64,000 bases of DNA from Eubacteriales bacterium (GTDB taxonomy: Bacteria; Bacillota; Clostridia; Lachnospirales; Lachnospiraceae), in the NCBI GenBank assembly GCA_030524585.1, contig JAUNGJ010000001.1:1-64000 (forward strand), written 5' to 3'. The position numbers and the translations under genes were made by a program. The notes under the pieces are model-generated. The model saw nothing but the letters and a program-made list of their open reading frames with translations. It searched no databases and had not been told where the DNA came from. Shown here in pieces: positions 42,169-51,428 of the stretch (positions are counted from its first letter, which is position 1; every line of letters begins with the position of its first letter).

Positions 42169-42312
42169 ATGAAACACGTAAAGACATTAAATACACAGAC
42201 ATTGAACAATACATGGAAGAAGGGCGGATGCGGCGAGTGTCAGACATCCTGTCAGTCAGCATGTAAGACTTCCTGTACAGTAGGAAATCAGACTTGTGAA
42301 CAGAAGAAATAG
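42169..42312 (+). CDS. scfA: SCIFF peptide precursor (six cysteines in about forty-five residues)
   Basis: A 47-residue ribosomally made precursor, too short for normal ORF calling. It starts MKHVKTLNTQTLNNTW and contains six cysteines at 21, 24, 28, 32, 36 and 43 within a Thr/Ser/Gln-rich segment, the hallmark of SCIFF. In the family the maturase links a cysteine to a threonine by a thioether; for the Thermoanaerobacter peptide this joins Cys32 and Thr37, and both residues are present here at the same numbers. AGGAGGG (42154-42160) is 8 bp before ATG 42169. The maturase gene follows, separated by a partial terminator. Confidence 0.95.
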   Translation: MKHVKTLNTQTLNNTWKKGGCGECQTSCQSACKTSCTVGNQTCEQKK

Positions 42313-42332
42313 TAAATGAAAAAGTAATGCTC

Positions 42333-42368
42333 GAAGCAGCGGCTTTTTGAAGGTCGCTGTTTCTTTCT
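42333..42368 (+). terminator. Attenuating terminator between scfA and scfB
   Basis: GAAGCAGCG (42333-42341) pairs with CGCTGTTTC (42355-42363), one G-U pair, 13-nt loop, followed by TTTC. It would allow more precursor than maturase message. Confidence 0.55.
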
Positions 42369-42435
42369 GTTATGTAAAACTTTTTGATGTATTACAGATG
42401 GATATAATGATAATGATAAAGATAGAAAGGGGTAC

Positions 42436-43836
42436 ATGACATTGATTCATCAGTACCAGAATAATGGATACAATATCGTTCTGGATGTATACAGCGGTGC
42501 GGTGCATGTAGTGGATGACCTTTGCTATGATGTGATCGGACAGCTGAAGGAACAGAATGAGAATCACACGGCAGAGACCTTAAAGAGCCCGGAGACTTTT
42601 GGGATGCTTCAGAGAACACTTGGAGCTAAGTATTCAGAAGAGGATCTTCGGGATGCGCTTGATGATGTAACAGAGCTTACAGAGAATGGCAGGCTGTTTG
42701 TGCCAGATACATATGAACCGCTGATCGGTATTGTAAAGCAGCGGAAAACGGTTGTGAAGGCGATGTGTCTTCATATTGCCCATGACTGTAATCTTGCCTG
42801 CAGGTATTGCTTCGCGGAGGAAGGTGAGTACCACGGACGCAGGGCGCTTATGAGCTTTGAGGTCGGTAAGAAGGCGCTGGATTTCCTGATTGCAAATTCC
42901 GGAAGCAGGCGCAATCTCGAGGTGGATTTCTTCGGCGGAGAGCCGCTTATGAACTGGCAGGTGGTAAAGGATTTAGTAGCTTATGGAAGGGAGCAGGAGA
43001 AGCTTCACGACAAGCATTTCCGGTTTACGGTTACCACCAATGGAGTGCTTCTGAATGATGAGATACAGGAGTTTGTTAATAAAGAGATGGATAATGTTGT
43101 TCTGTCTCTGGATGGAAGGAAAGAGATCAATGACCGGATGCGTCCGTTCCGCAATGGCAGAGGCAGTTATGACCTGATCGTTCCCAAGTTCCAGAAGCTG
43201 GCAGACAGCCGGAATCAGGAGCGGTATTATGTTCGTGGAACCTTTACCCGGAATAATCTGGATTTCTCCAACGATATTCTGCATTTCGCAGATTTGGGCT
43301 TTAAACAGATGTCAATTGAGCCGGTGGTAGGAGATGAGTCCGATCCTTATGCGATCCGGGAGGAAGACCTGCCGAAGATATTTGAAGAGTATGACAGGCT
43401 GGCTCAGATCATGATTGAGAGAGAAAAGGAAGGAAAAGGTTTTAACTTCTTCCATTTTATGATAGACTTAGAGGGTGGGCCCTGCATTTCCAAGCGTCTG
43501 TCCGGATGCGGCTCCGGAACGGAATATCTGTCCGTAACACCCTGGGGAGATCTGTATCCCTGCCATCAGTTCGTTGGACAGGAAGAGTTCCTGATGGGAA
43601 ATGTGGATGAGGGAATCACAAGGCCGGAGATCGCGGATGAATTCCGCGGCTGCAGCGTGTATTCCAAGGAGAAATGCAAGGCATGTTTTGCTAAGTTTTA
43701 TTGCAGCGGCGGCTGTATGGCGAATGCATATAATTTTCACGGCACGATTCATGATGCGTATGATATTGGCTGCGAGATGCAGCGCAAGCGAGTGGAGTGT
43801 GCAATTATGATGAAGGCTGCACTGGCAGAGCAATAG
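42436..43836 (+). CDS. scfB: SCIFF radical SAM maturase
   Basis: A 466-residue radical SAM enzyme that installs thioether links on ScfA. An N-terminal peptide-binding (RRE-like) domain covers roughly residues 10-95, followed by the radical SAM cluster motif CNLACRYC (C118, C122, C125), DFFGGEPLMNW, and a C-terminal SPASM region with cysteines in LSGCGSG, LYPCHQF, CSVYSKEKCKACFAKFYCSGGC for two auxiliary clusters. ATG 42436 follows AAAGGGG by 6 bp. It lies directly after scfA and 24 bp before secDF, the gene order known in many Clostridia. Confidence 0.96.
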   Translation: MTLIHQYQNNGYNIVLDVYSGAVHVVDDLCYDVIGQLKEQNENHTAETLKSPETFGMLQRTLGAKYSEEDLRDALDDVTELTENGRLFVPDTYEPLIGIVKQRKTVVKAMCLHIAHDCNLACRYCFAEEGEYHGRRALMSFEVGKKALDFLIANSGSRRNLEVDFFGGEPLMNWQVVKDLVAYGREQEKLHDKHFRFTVTTNGVLLNDEIQEFVNKEMDNVVLSLDGRKEINDRMRPFRNGRGSYDLIVPKFQKLADSRNQERYYVRGTFTRNNLDFSNDILHFADLGFKQMSIEPVVGDESDPYAIREEDLPKIFEEYDRLAQIMIEREKEGKGFNFFHFMIDLEGGPCISKRLSGCGSGTEYLSVTPWGDLYPCHQFVGQEEFLMGNVDEGITRPEIADEFRGCSVYSKEKCKACFAKFYCSGGCMANAYNFHGTIHDAYDIGCEMQRKRVECAIMMKAALAEQ

Positions 43837-43860
43837 AAAGAATTAGAAAGGATGTAAGAG

Positions 43861-46041
43861 ATGAACAAGACAAAAGGCGTCATTAGCCTCATTGTTACCT
43901 TTGTACTGATTGCGTTGTTAGGATTTACAACGATTGTTGGATTCGGCAGCAATCACACGGGGGCAGCAAAGAACATTACACTTGGTCTTGATCTGGCAGG
44001 TGGTGTCAGTATCACATACCAGGTGAAAGACAAAAACCCGACCAGCGAGGAGATGAGCGATACCATCTACAAGCTGCAGAAGCGTGTGGAACAGTACAGT
44101 ACAGAAGCAACGGTATATCAGGAAGGCGATGACCGGATCAATATCGAGATTCCCGGTGTGACGGATGCCAATGCGATTCTGGACGAGCTTGGCAAGCCGG
44201 GATCCCTGGAATTTGTCGACCCCAACGGAGAGACGGTCATTACCGGTTCCGATGTGGAGACAGCGGCAGCGAAGGCCGGACAGGATGACCTGAAAAATAC
44301 GGAGTACAGCGTGGAGCTGACTCTGAATGAAGAAGGCAAACAGAAATTTGCAGATGCCACCACAGAGTTTGTTGGCAAGCAGATTTCTATCGTATATGAC
44401 GGAGAGACGATCAGTTCTCCGCAGGTTAAGCAGGCGATTACAGGCGGACAGGCATATATTACCGGCAAGTTCTCCTATGAAGAAGCTGAGAATCTGGCGG
44501 CTACCATCCGTATCGGCGGTCTGAAGCTGGAGCTGGAAGAACTGCGCTCTAACGTGGTAGGAGCCCAGCTTGGCGAGCAGGCGATCAGTACCAGCGTAAA
44601 AGCCGGTGCGATCGGTCTTGTGGCTGTGTTCCTGTTTATGATCTGGGCATATCTGCTTCCGGGATTTGCATCCAGCCTGGCCCTGCTGATTTACACAGGA
44701 TTAGTGTTTGTGATTCTGAATGCGTTTGAAGTGACACTGACCCTTCCCGGACTTGCAGGTATTATTCTGAGTATCGGTATGGCAGTGGACGCCAACGTTA
44801 TTATCTTTGCCCGTGTGAGAGAAGAGATGACAAAAGGCAAGAGTGTCCGCAATTCTTTAAAGACCGGATTCCAGAAAGCGATGTCTGCCATTGTGGACGG
44901 CAACGTTACGACTCTGATTGCGGCAGCAGTGCTGTGGCTGAAGGGCTCAGGAAGCGTAAAGGGATTTGCACAGACCCTGGCAATCGGTATTATCGTATCT
45001 ATGTTTACGGCACTGGTAATTACCCGTATGATCGTGTATGCGTTCTATGCGGTAGGACTTAAGAAAGAAAGACTCTACTATAAGCCGAAGCCGGAGCGTA
45101 AGCCAATTGATTTTCTGGCAAAGAGAAAGGTGTTCTTTATCGTTTCTCTTGTAGTGATCATCGGCGGCTTTGCTGTTATGGGAGCAGGAGCAGCTGGCGG
45201 AAAGGGTGCATTTGCATACAGCCTTGAGTTTGAGGGCGGTACCGCCACAACCGTAGAGTTTGACAAGGATTACACCATTGATGAAATTGATGCGGATATT
45301 GTTCCGATCATAGAGGATGTGACCGGCGATGTCAATGTGCAGACACAGAAGGTGGCCGGAAGCAATCAGGTGATCATAAAGACCAAGACGCTGGATCTGG
45401 CGACCCGTGAGGCGCTGAATCAGGCAATGGCAGAGAATTTTGGCGTAGATGAGTCTACCATTACGGCAGAGAATATCAGCTCAACGGTCAGCGGAGAGAT
45501 GAGAAGAGATGCGATTGTTGCGGTAATTATCTCGACAATCTGTATGCTGATCTATATCTGGTTCCGGTTTAAGGATATTCGTTTTGCGGCAAGTGCGGTT
45601 ACTGCGCTGCTTCACGACGTGCTGGTGGTACTCGCTTTCTATGCAGTATCAAGAATCTCTGTGGGCAATACGTTTATCGCCTGCATGTTGACCATTGTAG
45701 GTTATTCTATCAATGCAACGATTGTTATCTTTGACCGTATTCGGGAAGAGATGCGTCTGAAAGCTAAGGGAACTGATCTTGCGGAGCTTGTAAATAAGAG
45801 TATTACACAGACGCTTACCAGAAGTATCTATACTTCTCTGACAACATTTGTCATGGTATTTTTCCTGTATATTATGGGAGTAAGCTCTATGAGAGAGTTT
45901 GCACTTCCTCTGATGGTTGGTATTCTGGTAGGTGCATATTCTTCCGTATGTATTACAGGTGCGCTGTGGTATGTGATGAAGACGAAGCTTGGCGGCAGGA
46001 AGGCTGTGCCGGCAAAAGGATCTTCCAAAAAGAAGAAATAA
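43861..46041 (+). CDS. secDF: Protein translocase SecDF (SecD-SecF fusion)
   Basis: A 726-residue membrane protein that uses the proton gradient to complete Sec-dependent export. It is a natural fusion: SecD in residues 1-410 (first span, extracytoplasmic P1 region with LGLDLAGGVSITYQV, then LPGLAGIILSIGMAVDANVIIFARVREEM) and SecF from about 415 (KRKVFFIVSLVVII, FEGGTATTVEF, VGYSINATIVIFDRIREEM). Twelve spans are expected. The fusion occurs in several Firmicutes; others have separate genes. A terminator-like hairpin follows. Confidence 0.95.
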   Translation: MNKTKGVISLIVTFVLIALLGFTTIVGFGSNHTGAAKNITLGLDLAGGVSITYQVKDKNPTSEEMSDTIYKLQKRVEQYSTEATVYQEGDDRINIEIPGVTDANAILDELGKPGSLEFVDPNGETVITGSDVETAAAKAGQDDLKNTEYSVELTLNEEGKQKFADATTEFVGKQISIVYDGETISSPQVKQAITGGQAYITGKFSYEEAENLAATIRIGGLKLELEELRSNVVGAQLGEQAISTSVKAGAIGLVAVFLFMIWAYLLPGFASSLALLIYTGLVFVILNAFEVTLTLPGLAGIILSIGMAVDANVIIFARVREEMTKGKSVRNSLKTGFQKAMSAIVDGNVTTLIAAAVLWLKGSGSVKGFAQTLAIGIIVSMFTALVITRMIVYAFYAVGLKKERLYYKPKPERKPIDFLAKRKVFFIVSLVVIIGGFAVMGAGAAGGKGAFAYSLEFEGGTATTVEFDKDYTIDEIDADIVPIIEDVTGDVNVQTQKVAGSNQVIIKTKTLDLATREALNQAMAENFGVDESTITAENISSTVSGEMRRDAIVAVIISTICMLIYIWFRFKDIRFAASAVTALLHDVLVVLAFYAVSRISVGNTFIACMLTIVGYSINATIVIFDRIREEMRLKAKGTDLAELVNKSITQTLTRSIYTSLTTFVMVFFLYIMGVSSMREFALPLMVGILVGAYSSVCITGALWYVMKTKLGGRKAVPAKGSSKKKK

Positions 46042-46057
46042 TAGAATTTGAATTCGA

Positions 46058-46088
46058 ACGGCCATACCGGATAAGGTGTGGCTGTTTT
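46058..46088 (+). terminator. Terminator after secDF
   Basis: ACGGCCATACC (46058-46068) pairs with GGTGTGGCTGT (46075-46085) with two G-U pairs and a GGATAA loop; TTTT follows. Confidence 0.7.
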
Positions 46089-46145
46089 CATACTTTTATA
46101 AAAATATTTGGTGGAAGCACAGTTATATTTAAGTGGAGAAATGAT

Positions 46146-47906
46146 ATGGAGCGGTGGGTATTACTTAGAAAGGGTGCTGATTATTCGGCAATTGGTGAGA
46201 AATTTCATATAAGTCCCAGAATGGCATGTTTGATCCGCAACAGAGATATTATCGGTGATGAAGCAGTTGATGCTTATCTGAATGGTACAATAGCAGATCT
46301 TTATGATGGAATGCTGATGAAGGATATGGATCGGGCAATCGACATTCTCATGGAGAAAATCAGAGAGGGCGCCAGAATCCGTGTGATCGGGGATTATGAT
46401 ATTGACGGCGTGTGTGCTACCTACATTTTGCTGGAAGGATTGGAAGGGCTGGGTGCTGATGTGGATATGGACATTCCGGACCGGATTACCGATGGCTATG
46501 GGCTGAACCGGAATTTGCTTGACCGGGCTTTCCGTGACGGGATTGATACGGTGATTACCTGTGATAACGGGATTGCGGCGGCGGAGGAGATTGATTATGC
46601 TAAACGTCTGGGCATGACCGTGGTGGTCACTGATCATCATGAGGTTCCGTATACGGAGAGCGGAGAAGAAAGGCGGTATCAGCTGCCTCCGGCAGAGGCC
46701 GTGGTAGATCCGAAGCGAGTGGATTGTGACTATCCTTTCCAGGGATTGTGCGGTGCGGCAGTGGCATATAAGCTGATTGAGTGTCTGCATGAGGCTATGG
46801 GAGAGGACGCATCGGACATGGACTATCTTCTGGAAGCCGTAGGCATTGCGACGGTTGGAGATGTAATGGATCTGGTGGGGGAAAACCGTATTTTTGTAAA
46901 GCAGGCGCTGGAAATGCTGGGACATAGCAGCAATCTTGGATTGAGATCCCTGATTGAGTGTAACGGAATTGATGCGAACAGGATTACAGCATATCATCTG
47001 GGCTTTGTGATCGGGCCGTGTATCAATGCAGGAGGAAGATTGGATACGGCTAAACGGGCGCTGGAGCTTTTACGGGCGAGGACGAAGAGAGAGGCAGATA
47101 TACTGGCGGGAGATTTGAAGGCGCTCAATGACAGCCGAAAAGAGCTGACTGAGACGGCGGTGAAGGAAGCGGTCCGCCAAGTGGAAAATACAGCCATCGG
47201 AAGAGACAGAGTGCTGGTTATTTATCTGAAGGACTGCCATGAAAGCCTTGCCGGAATTGTGGCGGGAAAGATCCGAGAACGATATTATAGGCCGGTGTTT
47301 GTGCTGACAGACGGAGAAACTGATATAAAAGGGTCCGGCCGCTCGATTGAAGGCTATCATATGTATGAAGAGCTGAACAAATGTAAAGACTTATTATTAA
47401 AATTCGGTGGCCACAAACAGGCGGCGGGATTATCATTGAGACGGGATCGGGTGGATGAATTTTGCAGAACAATAAATAGGAATTGTGAACTTACCGAAAC
47501 GGACCTTCAGGAGAAAGTTTCTATTGATATGCAGCTTCCTTTTTCCTGTATTACGGAAGGATTTGTGAAAGAGCTTTCCCTTCTTGAACCCTTTGGAAAA
47601 GGAAATACAAAGCCAGTATTTGCGGAACGGAATGTGGAATTTCTATCGGCAGGAATTATCGGGAAAAACCGAAATATGCTGAAGCTGAGAGTGAGGGATG
47701 GCGCAGGAACATCTATGGAGGCGCTGTATTTCGGAGACGCGAAAAGGTTCATAGATGTGGTAGCTGCACGGTATGGAAAAACGCAGGCGGATCGGCTTTT
47801 TGAGGGAAAGGCCCTGGGAGTGAGGATGTCAATTACCTTTTATCCGGGAGTGAATGAATATAGGGGAAACCGGACGCTGCAGATCGTAATTACCCATTAT
47901 CAGTAG
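46146..47906 (+). CDS. recJ: Single-stranded-DNA-specific exonuclease RecJ
   Basis: A 586-residue DHH-family 5'-3' exonuclease for single-stranded DNA in recombination and repair. The DHH phosphoesterase motifs are VIGDYDIDGVCATYIL, TCDNGIAAAEEIDYA, VVVTDHHEVP and the DHHA1 region with GSGRSIEGYHMYEELNKC and LLKFGGHKQAAGLSL. An OB-type domain forms the end. ATG 46146 has GTGGAG 8 bp upstream; the open frame extends to 45948 into secDF but without a site. In most Clostridia apt follows; here rel follows directly after about 160 bp. Confidence 0.94.
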   Translation: MERWVLLRKGADYSAIGEKFHISPRMACLIRNRDIIGDEAVDAYLNGTIADLYDGMLMKDMDRAIDILMEKIREGARIRVIGDYDIDGVCATYILLEGLEGLGADVDMDIPDRITDGYGLNRNLLDRAFRDGIDTVITCDNGIAAAEEIDYAKRLGMTVVVTDHHEVPYTESGEERRYQLPPAEAVVDPKRVDCDYPFQGLCGAAVAYKLIECLHEAMGEDASDMDYLLEAVGIATVGDVMDLVGENRIFVKQALEMLGHSSNLGLRSLIECNGIDANRITAYHLGFVIGPCINAGGRLDTAKRALELLRARTKREADILAGDLKALNDSRKELTETAVKEAVRQVENTAIGRDRVLVIYLKDCHESLAGIVAGKIRERYYRPVFVLTDGETDIKGSGRSIEGYHMYEELNKCKDLLLKFGGHKQAAGLSLRRDRVDEFCRTINRNCELTETDLQEKVSIDMQLPFSCITEGFVKELSLLEPFGKGNTKPVFAERNVEFLSAGIIGKNRNMLKLRVRDGAGTSMEALYFGDAKRFIDVVAARYGKTQADRLFEGKALGVRMSITFYPGVNEYRGNRTLQIVITHYQ

Positions 47907-47955
47907 AGCCTTATTACTATATGGATTCATATATGGTTAAACTGTAACAAAATAT

Positions 47956-47984
47956 TTGAAAACCTGTGTTATAAATGATATACT
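47956..47984 (+). promoter_or_regulatory. Promoter of rel
   Basis: TTGAAA (47956-47961), 17-bp spacer, TATACT (47979-47984) with an extended -10 TGA before it. A 7-bp inverted repeat (48000-48006 with 48014-48020) lies in the leader. Confidence 0.7.
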
Positions 47985-48067
47985 TTAAGATAACTTTTAT
48001 GTCATGGTGATTTCATGACAGACAGATGGAAAAGAATGAGATACTAAGAGGAAGGGAGGGCGTTGAT

Positions 48068-50413
48068 ATGGCAGATGTGACGAAGCAGTTGGAAACGATG
48101 AATACAATTATGCCGGAGTCTATCACGGAGAATCAGGCAATTGGTCTTGAAATTGTAGACGGTCATGCAGTGAAATCACCTGCAGATTATCAAGACCCTG
48201 ATGAGTTATATCGTATATTGATTGAACGTGTCCGCAGATATCATCCGTCAGAGGATGTATCTATGATTGAGAAAGCATACCGGATTGCAAAGAAGTCTCA
48301 TGAAGGACAGTATCGCAAGTCCGGCGAGGCCTATATCATTCATCCCCTGTGGGTGGCTATCATATTGGCTAATCTGGAGCTCGACAAAGAGACTATTGTT
48401 GCGGGGATGCTGCATGATGTAGTGGAAGATACGGTCATGACAGAGGAGGATATCAAACGGGAGTTTGGAGAAGAGGTCGCTCTTTTGGTAGACGGCGTCA
48501 CCAAGTTGGGGCGGCTGTCCTACTCGGCCGACAAGCTGGAGGTGCAGGCTGAGAACTTAAGAAAGATGTTTCTTGCCATGGCGAAGGACATCCGGGTCAT
48601 TATCATCAAACTGGCAGACCGTCTGCACAATATGAGAACGCTGCAGTTTATGCGTCCGGAGAAGCAGAAGGAGAAGGCGAGAGAGACCATGGACATCTAT
48701 GCACCGATTGCACAGAGACTTGGTATTTCTAAGATTAAGACGGAGCTGGATGATCTGGCGCTTAAGTATCTGAAGCCAGAAGTGTTCTATGATCTGGTTG
48801 AGCAGATTAATACCAGAAAGACGGAGCGTGAAGAGTTTGTACAGCAGATTGTGGATGAAGTGTCTACTCACATCCAGAATGCCAATATTAAGGCTGAGAT
48901 TAATGGACGCGTAAAACATTTCTTTAGCATTTATAAAAAAATGGTGAATCAGGATAAGACTGTTGACCAGATTTATGATTTGTTTGCTGTGCGGATTATT
49001 GTGGATTCCGTGAAGGATTGCTATGCGGCGCTGGGTGTGATTCATGAGATGTATACTCCCATACCGGGAAGGTTCAAGGACTATATTGCCATGCCTAAGG
49101 CGAATATGTATCAATCCCTGCATACGACTTTGATAAGTTCCATTGGTCAGCCCTTTGAGATACAGATCCGTACTCATGAGATGCATAAGACGGCAGAGTA
49201 TGGTATTGCTGCCCACTGGAAATATAAAGAATCCAATGATGGAAAGAAGAGTGTGAAAGCACAGGAGGAAGAGAAATTAAACTGGCTCCGTCAGATTCTG
49301 GAATGGCAGAGGGATACATCTGATAATCGGGAGTTCCTGAGTATGCTGAAAGGGGATTTGGATCTGTTCGCGGAGGATGTATACTGCTTTACTCCGAATG
49401 GAGAGGTCAAAAGACTCCCGAATGGTTCTACTCCAATCGATTTTGCCTATGCGATTCACAGTGCGGTGGGCAATAAGATGGTGGGGGCGAGAGTGAATGG
49501 TAAGCTGGTCACCATTGACTATAAGATTCAGAATGGTGACAGAATTGAGATTCTTACCTCCCAGAATTCCAAGGGACCGAGTCGTGACTGGCTGAATATT
49601 GTGGCAAGTTCACAGGCAAAGTCGAAGATCAATCAGTGGTTCAAAAAAGAATTTAAGGAAGAGAACATTATCCGCGGTAAGGAAATGATCGCTGCCTACT
49701 GTAAGTCGAAATCGATCGACGTTTCCAATATTACGAAGCCGAAATATCAGGAAATCGTACAGAAGAAATACGGGTTCCGTGATTGGGATTCGGTAATGGC
49801 GGCAATTGGTCATGGTGGATTGAAGGAAGGCCAGGTGGTCAACCGTCTGGTGGAAGAGTACGGCAAAGAGCACAAGCAGGAGCTGACAGACGAGGCGGTT
49901 CTTGAGAAGGTGGCAGAGGCATCCAAGAATAAGGTGCACATTGCCAAGTCCAGGAGTGGTATCGTGGTCAAGGGAATTGACGATGTGGCTGTGCGATTCT
50001 CCAGATGCTGTAATCCGGTGCCGGGAGATGAGATTGTGGGATTTGTCACCAGAGGCCGGGGACTTTCTATCCATCGCACAGACTGTGTCAACATGATTCA
50101 TTTGACAGAAGCCGAGAGAGTGCGCCTGATTGATGCAGAGTGGGAGAGCGACGTTGCCGAGGAGGCGGGCGGACAGTATCTGGCAGATATTAAGATGTAT
50201 GCAGAAGACCGTCAGGGGCTTCTGATGGAGATGTCCAAGGTGTTTACCGAGAACAAGATTGATGTAAAATCTCTGAATGTGCGTACGAGCAAGCAGGGAA
50301 CGGCAACGATTGAAGCTGGGTTTATCGTGCACAGAAGAGAAGAGCTGGAGAGTGTGATTGCCAAGCTGATGAAACTTCCGGGTATGATCGATATTGAGCG
50401 TACGGCAGGATAA
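48068..50413 (+). CDS. rel: Bifunctional (p)ppGpp synthetase/hydrolase Rel
   Basis: A 781-residue long RSH protein. The HD hydrolase domain is intact (HDVVEDT in the first 200 residues), the synthetase domain contains YAALGVIHEMYTPIPGRFKDYIAMPK, and TGS (VYCFTPNGEVKRLPNGSTPIDFAYAIHS), helical/zinc-finger (RCCNPVPGDEI) and ACT domains follow. It makes and degrades the alarmone in amino-acid starvation. I use ATG 48068, 7 bp after GGGAGGG; the ATG at 48026 lacks a site. The neighbouring apt gene found in relatives is absent. Confidence 0.96.
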   Translation: MADVTKQLETMNTIMPESITENQAIGLEIVDGHAVKSPADYQDPDELYRILIERVRRYHPSEDVSMIEKAYRIAKKSHEGQYRKSGEAYIIHPLWVAIILANLELDKETIVAGMLHDVVEDTVMTEEDIKREFGEEVALLVDGVTKLGRLSYSADKLEVQAENLRKMFLAMAKDIRVIIIKLADRLHNMRTLQFMRPEKQKEKARETMDIYAPIAQRLGISKIKTELDDLALKYLKPEVFYDLVEQINTRKTEREEFVQQIVDEVSTHIQNANIKAEINGRVKHFFSIYKKMVNQDKTVDQIYDLFAVRIIVDSVKDCYAALGVIHEMYTPIPGRFKDYIAMPKANMYQSLHTTLISSIGQPFEIQIRTHEMHKTAEYGIAAHWKYKESNDGKKSVKAQEEEKLNWLRQILEWQRDTSDNREFLSMLKGDLDLFAEDVYCFTPNGEVKRLPNGSTPIDFAYAIHSAVGNKMVGARVNGKLVTIDYKIQNGDRIEILTSQNSKGPSRDWLNIVASSQAKSKINQWFKKEFKEENIIRGKEMIAAYCKSKSIDVSNITKPKYQEIVQKKYGFRDWDSVMAAIGHGGLKEGQVVNRLVEEYGKEHKQELTDEAVLEKVAEASKNKVHIAKSRSGIVVKGIDDVAVRFSRCCNPVPGDEIVGFVTRGRGLSIHRTDCVNMIHLTEAERVRLIDAEWESDVAEEAGGQYLADIKMYAEDRQGLLMEMSKVFTENKIDVKSLNVRTSKQGTATIEAGFIVHRREELESVIAKLMKLPGMIDIERTAG

Positions 50414-50423
50414 GGAGAAAACT

Positions 50424-51413
50424 ATGAATTTTGCAATAATCGGAACGAATTATGTATCAGATTGGCTCATAACTGCCGGAAAGAACTGTGAAAAGTTTCA
50501 TGTGCAGGCAGTATATTCCAGAACAATGGAGAGGGCAAGGGAATTTGCGGACAAATATGGAATTGAGGACTGCTATGATTCACTGGATGAACTGGCGGCA
50601 GCGGCGAATGTGGATGCGGTATACGTGGCAAGTCCCAATGCGCTGCATGCGAAACAGAGTATTCAGATGATGAATGGAGGAAAGCATGTACTCTGTGAAA
50701 AATCAATCGCATCCAATGAGAGAGAACTGCAGGAGATGCTGAAGACAGCGAAAAAGAACCATGTCATTGTGATGGAAGCCATGCGGTCTGTGATGGATCC
50801 TGGGTTTGCGGCAATTCAGGAGCATCTGCCGAAGATTGGCAGGGTTCGGAGAGCAACCATTCAGTATTGCCAGTATTCCGGCAGATACGATAAGTTTAAG
50901 AATGGAATTATTGAAAATGCATTCAAACCGGAGTTATCTAACGGGAGTCTGATGGACATCGGTGTTTACTGTGTACATCCGATGGTGAAGCTGTTTGGCA
51001 GACCGGATCAGATATCTGCTTCCTGTGTAAAGCTGGAAAATGGTGTGGACGGCATGGGAACGATTATGGCAAAATATGAAAAGAAAGGGATTCTGGTGGA
51101 ACTGATCTATTCTAAGATTACCGATTCTATTCTGCCGACTCAGATTCAGGGTGAAGCTGGTTCCATGATTATTGAAGAGATTCCGAATACTAACCGGATT
51201 AAAATTCGGTACCGGGATAAGAGCTGGGAGGAAATTTGTGTTGAGAAGGTGGATCCCGGCAACAATATGTATTATGAGATTGAAGAGTTTATTCGGATTG
51301 CAGAGCGCGGAGAGAGTGCAGATGAGCACAATCAGTATTCCATCTGGGAGATGCAGGTAATGGATGAAGCGAGACGGCAGATGGGGATTGTGTTTCCGGC
51401 AGATAAGGTATAG
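50424..51413 (+). CDS. Gfo/Idh/MocA family oxidoreductase
   Basis: A 329-residue NAD(P)-dependent oxidoreductase with an N-terminal Rossmann fold (FAIIGTNYVSDWLITAG) in which GxGxxG is reduced to GTNYVS, followed by YVASPNALHAKQSIQMMNGGKHVLCEKSIA, where the usual EKP is EKS, and the C-terminal substrate domain (NGSLMDIGVYCVHPMVKLFG). The substrate, often a sugar or cyclitol, is unknown. AAGGAG overlaps the rel stop, so it is coupled to rel, an unusual neighbour for this class. Confidence 0.83.
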   Translation: MNFAIIGTNYVSDWLITAGKNCEKFHVQAVYSRTMERAREFADKYGIEDCYDSLDELAAAANVDAVYVASPNALHAKQSIQMMNGGKHVLCEKSIASNERELQEMLKTAKKNHVIVMEAMRSVMDPGFAAIQEHLPKIGRVRRATIQYCQYSGRYDKFKNGIIENAFKPELSNGSLMDIGVYCVHPMVKLFGRPDQISASCVKLENGVDGMGTIMAKYEKKGILVELIYSKITDSILPTQIQGEAGSMIIEEIPNTNRIKIRYRDKSWEEICVEKVDPGNNMYYEIEEFIRIAERGESADEHNQYSIWEMQVMDEARRQMGIVFPADKV

Positions 51414-51428
51414 AGGAGAACGACGGAC

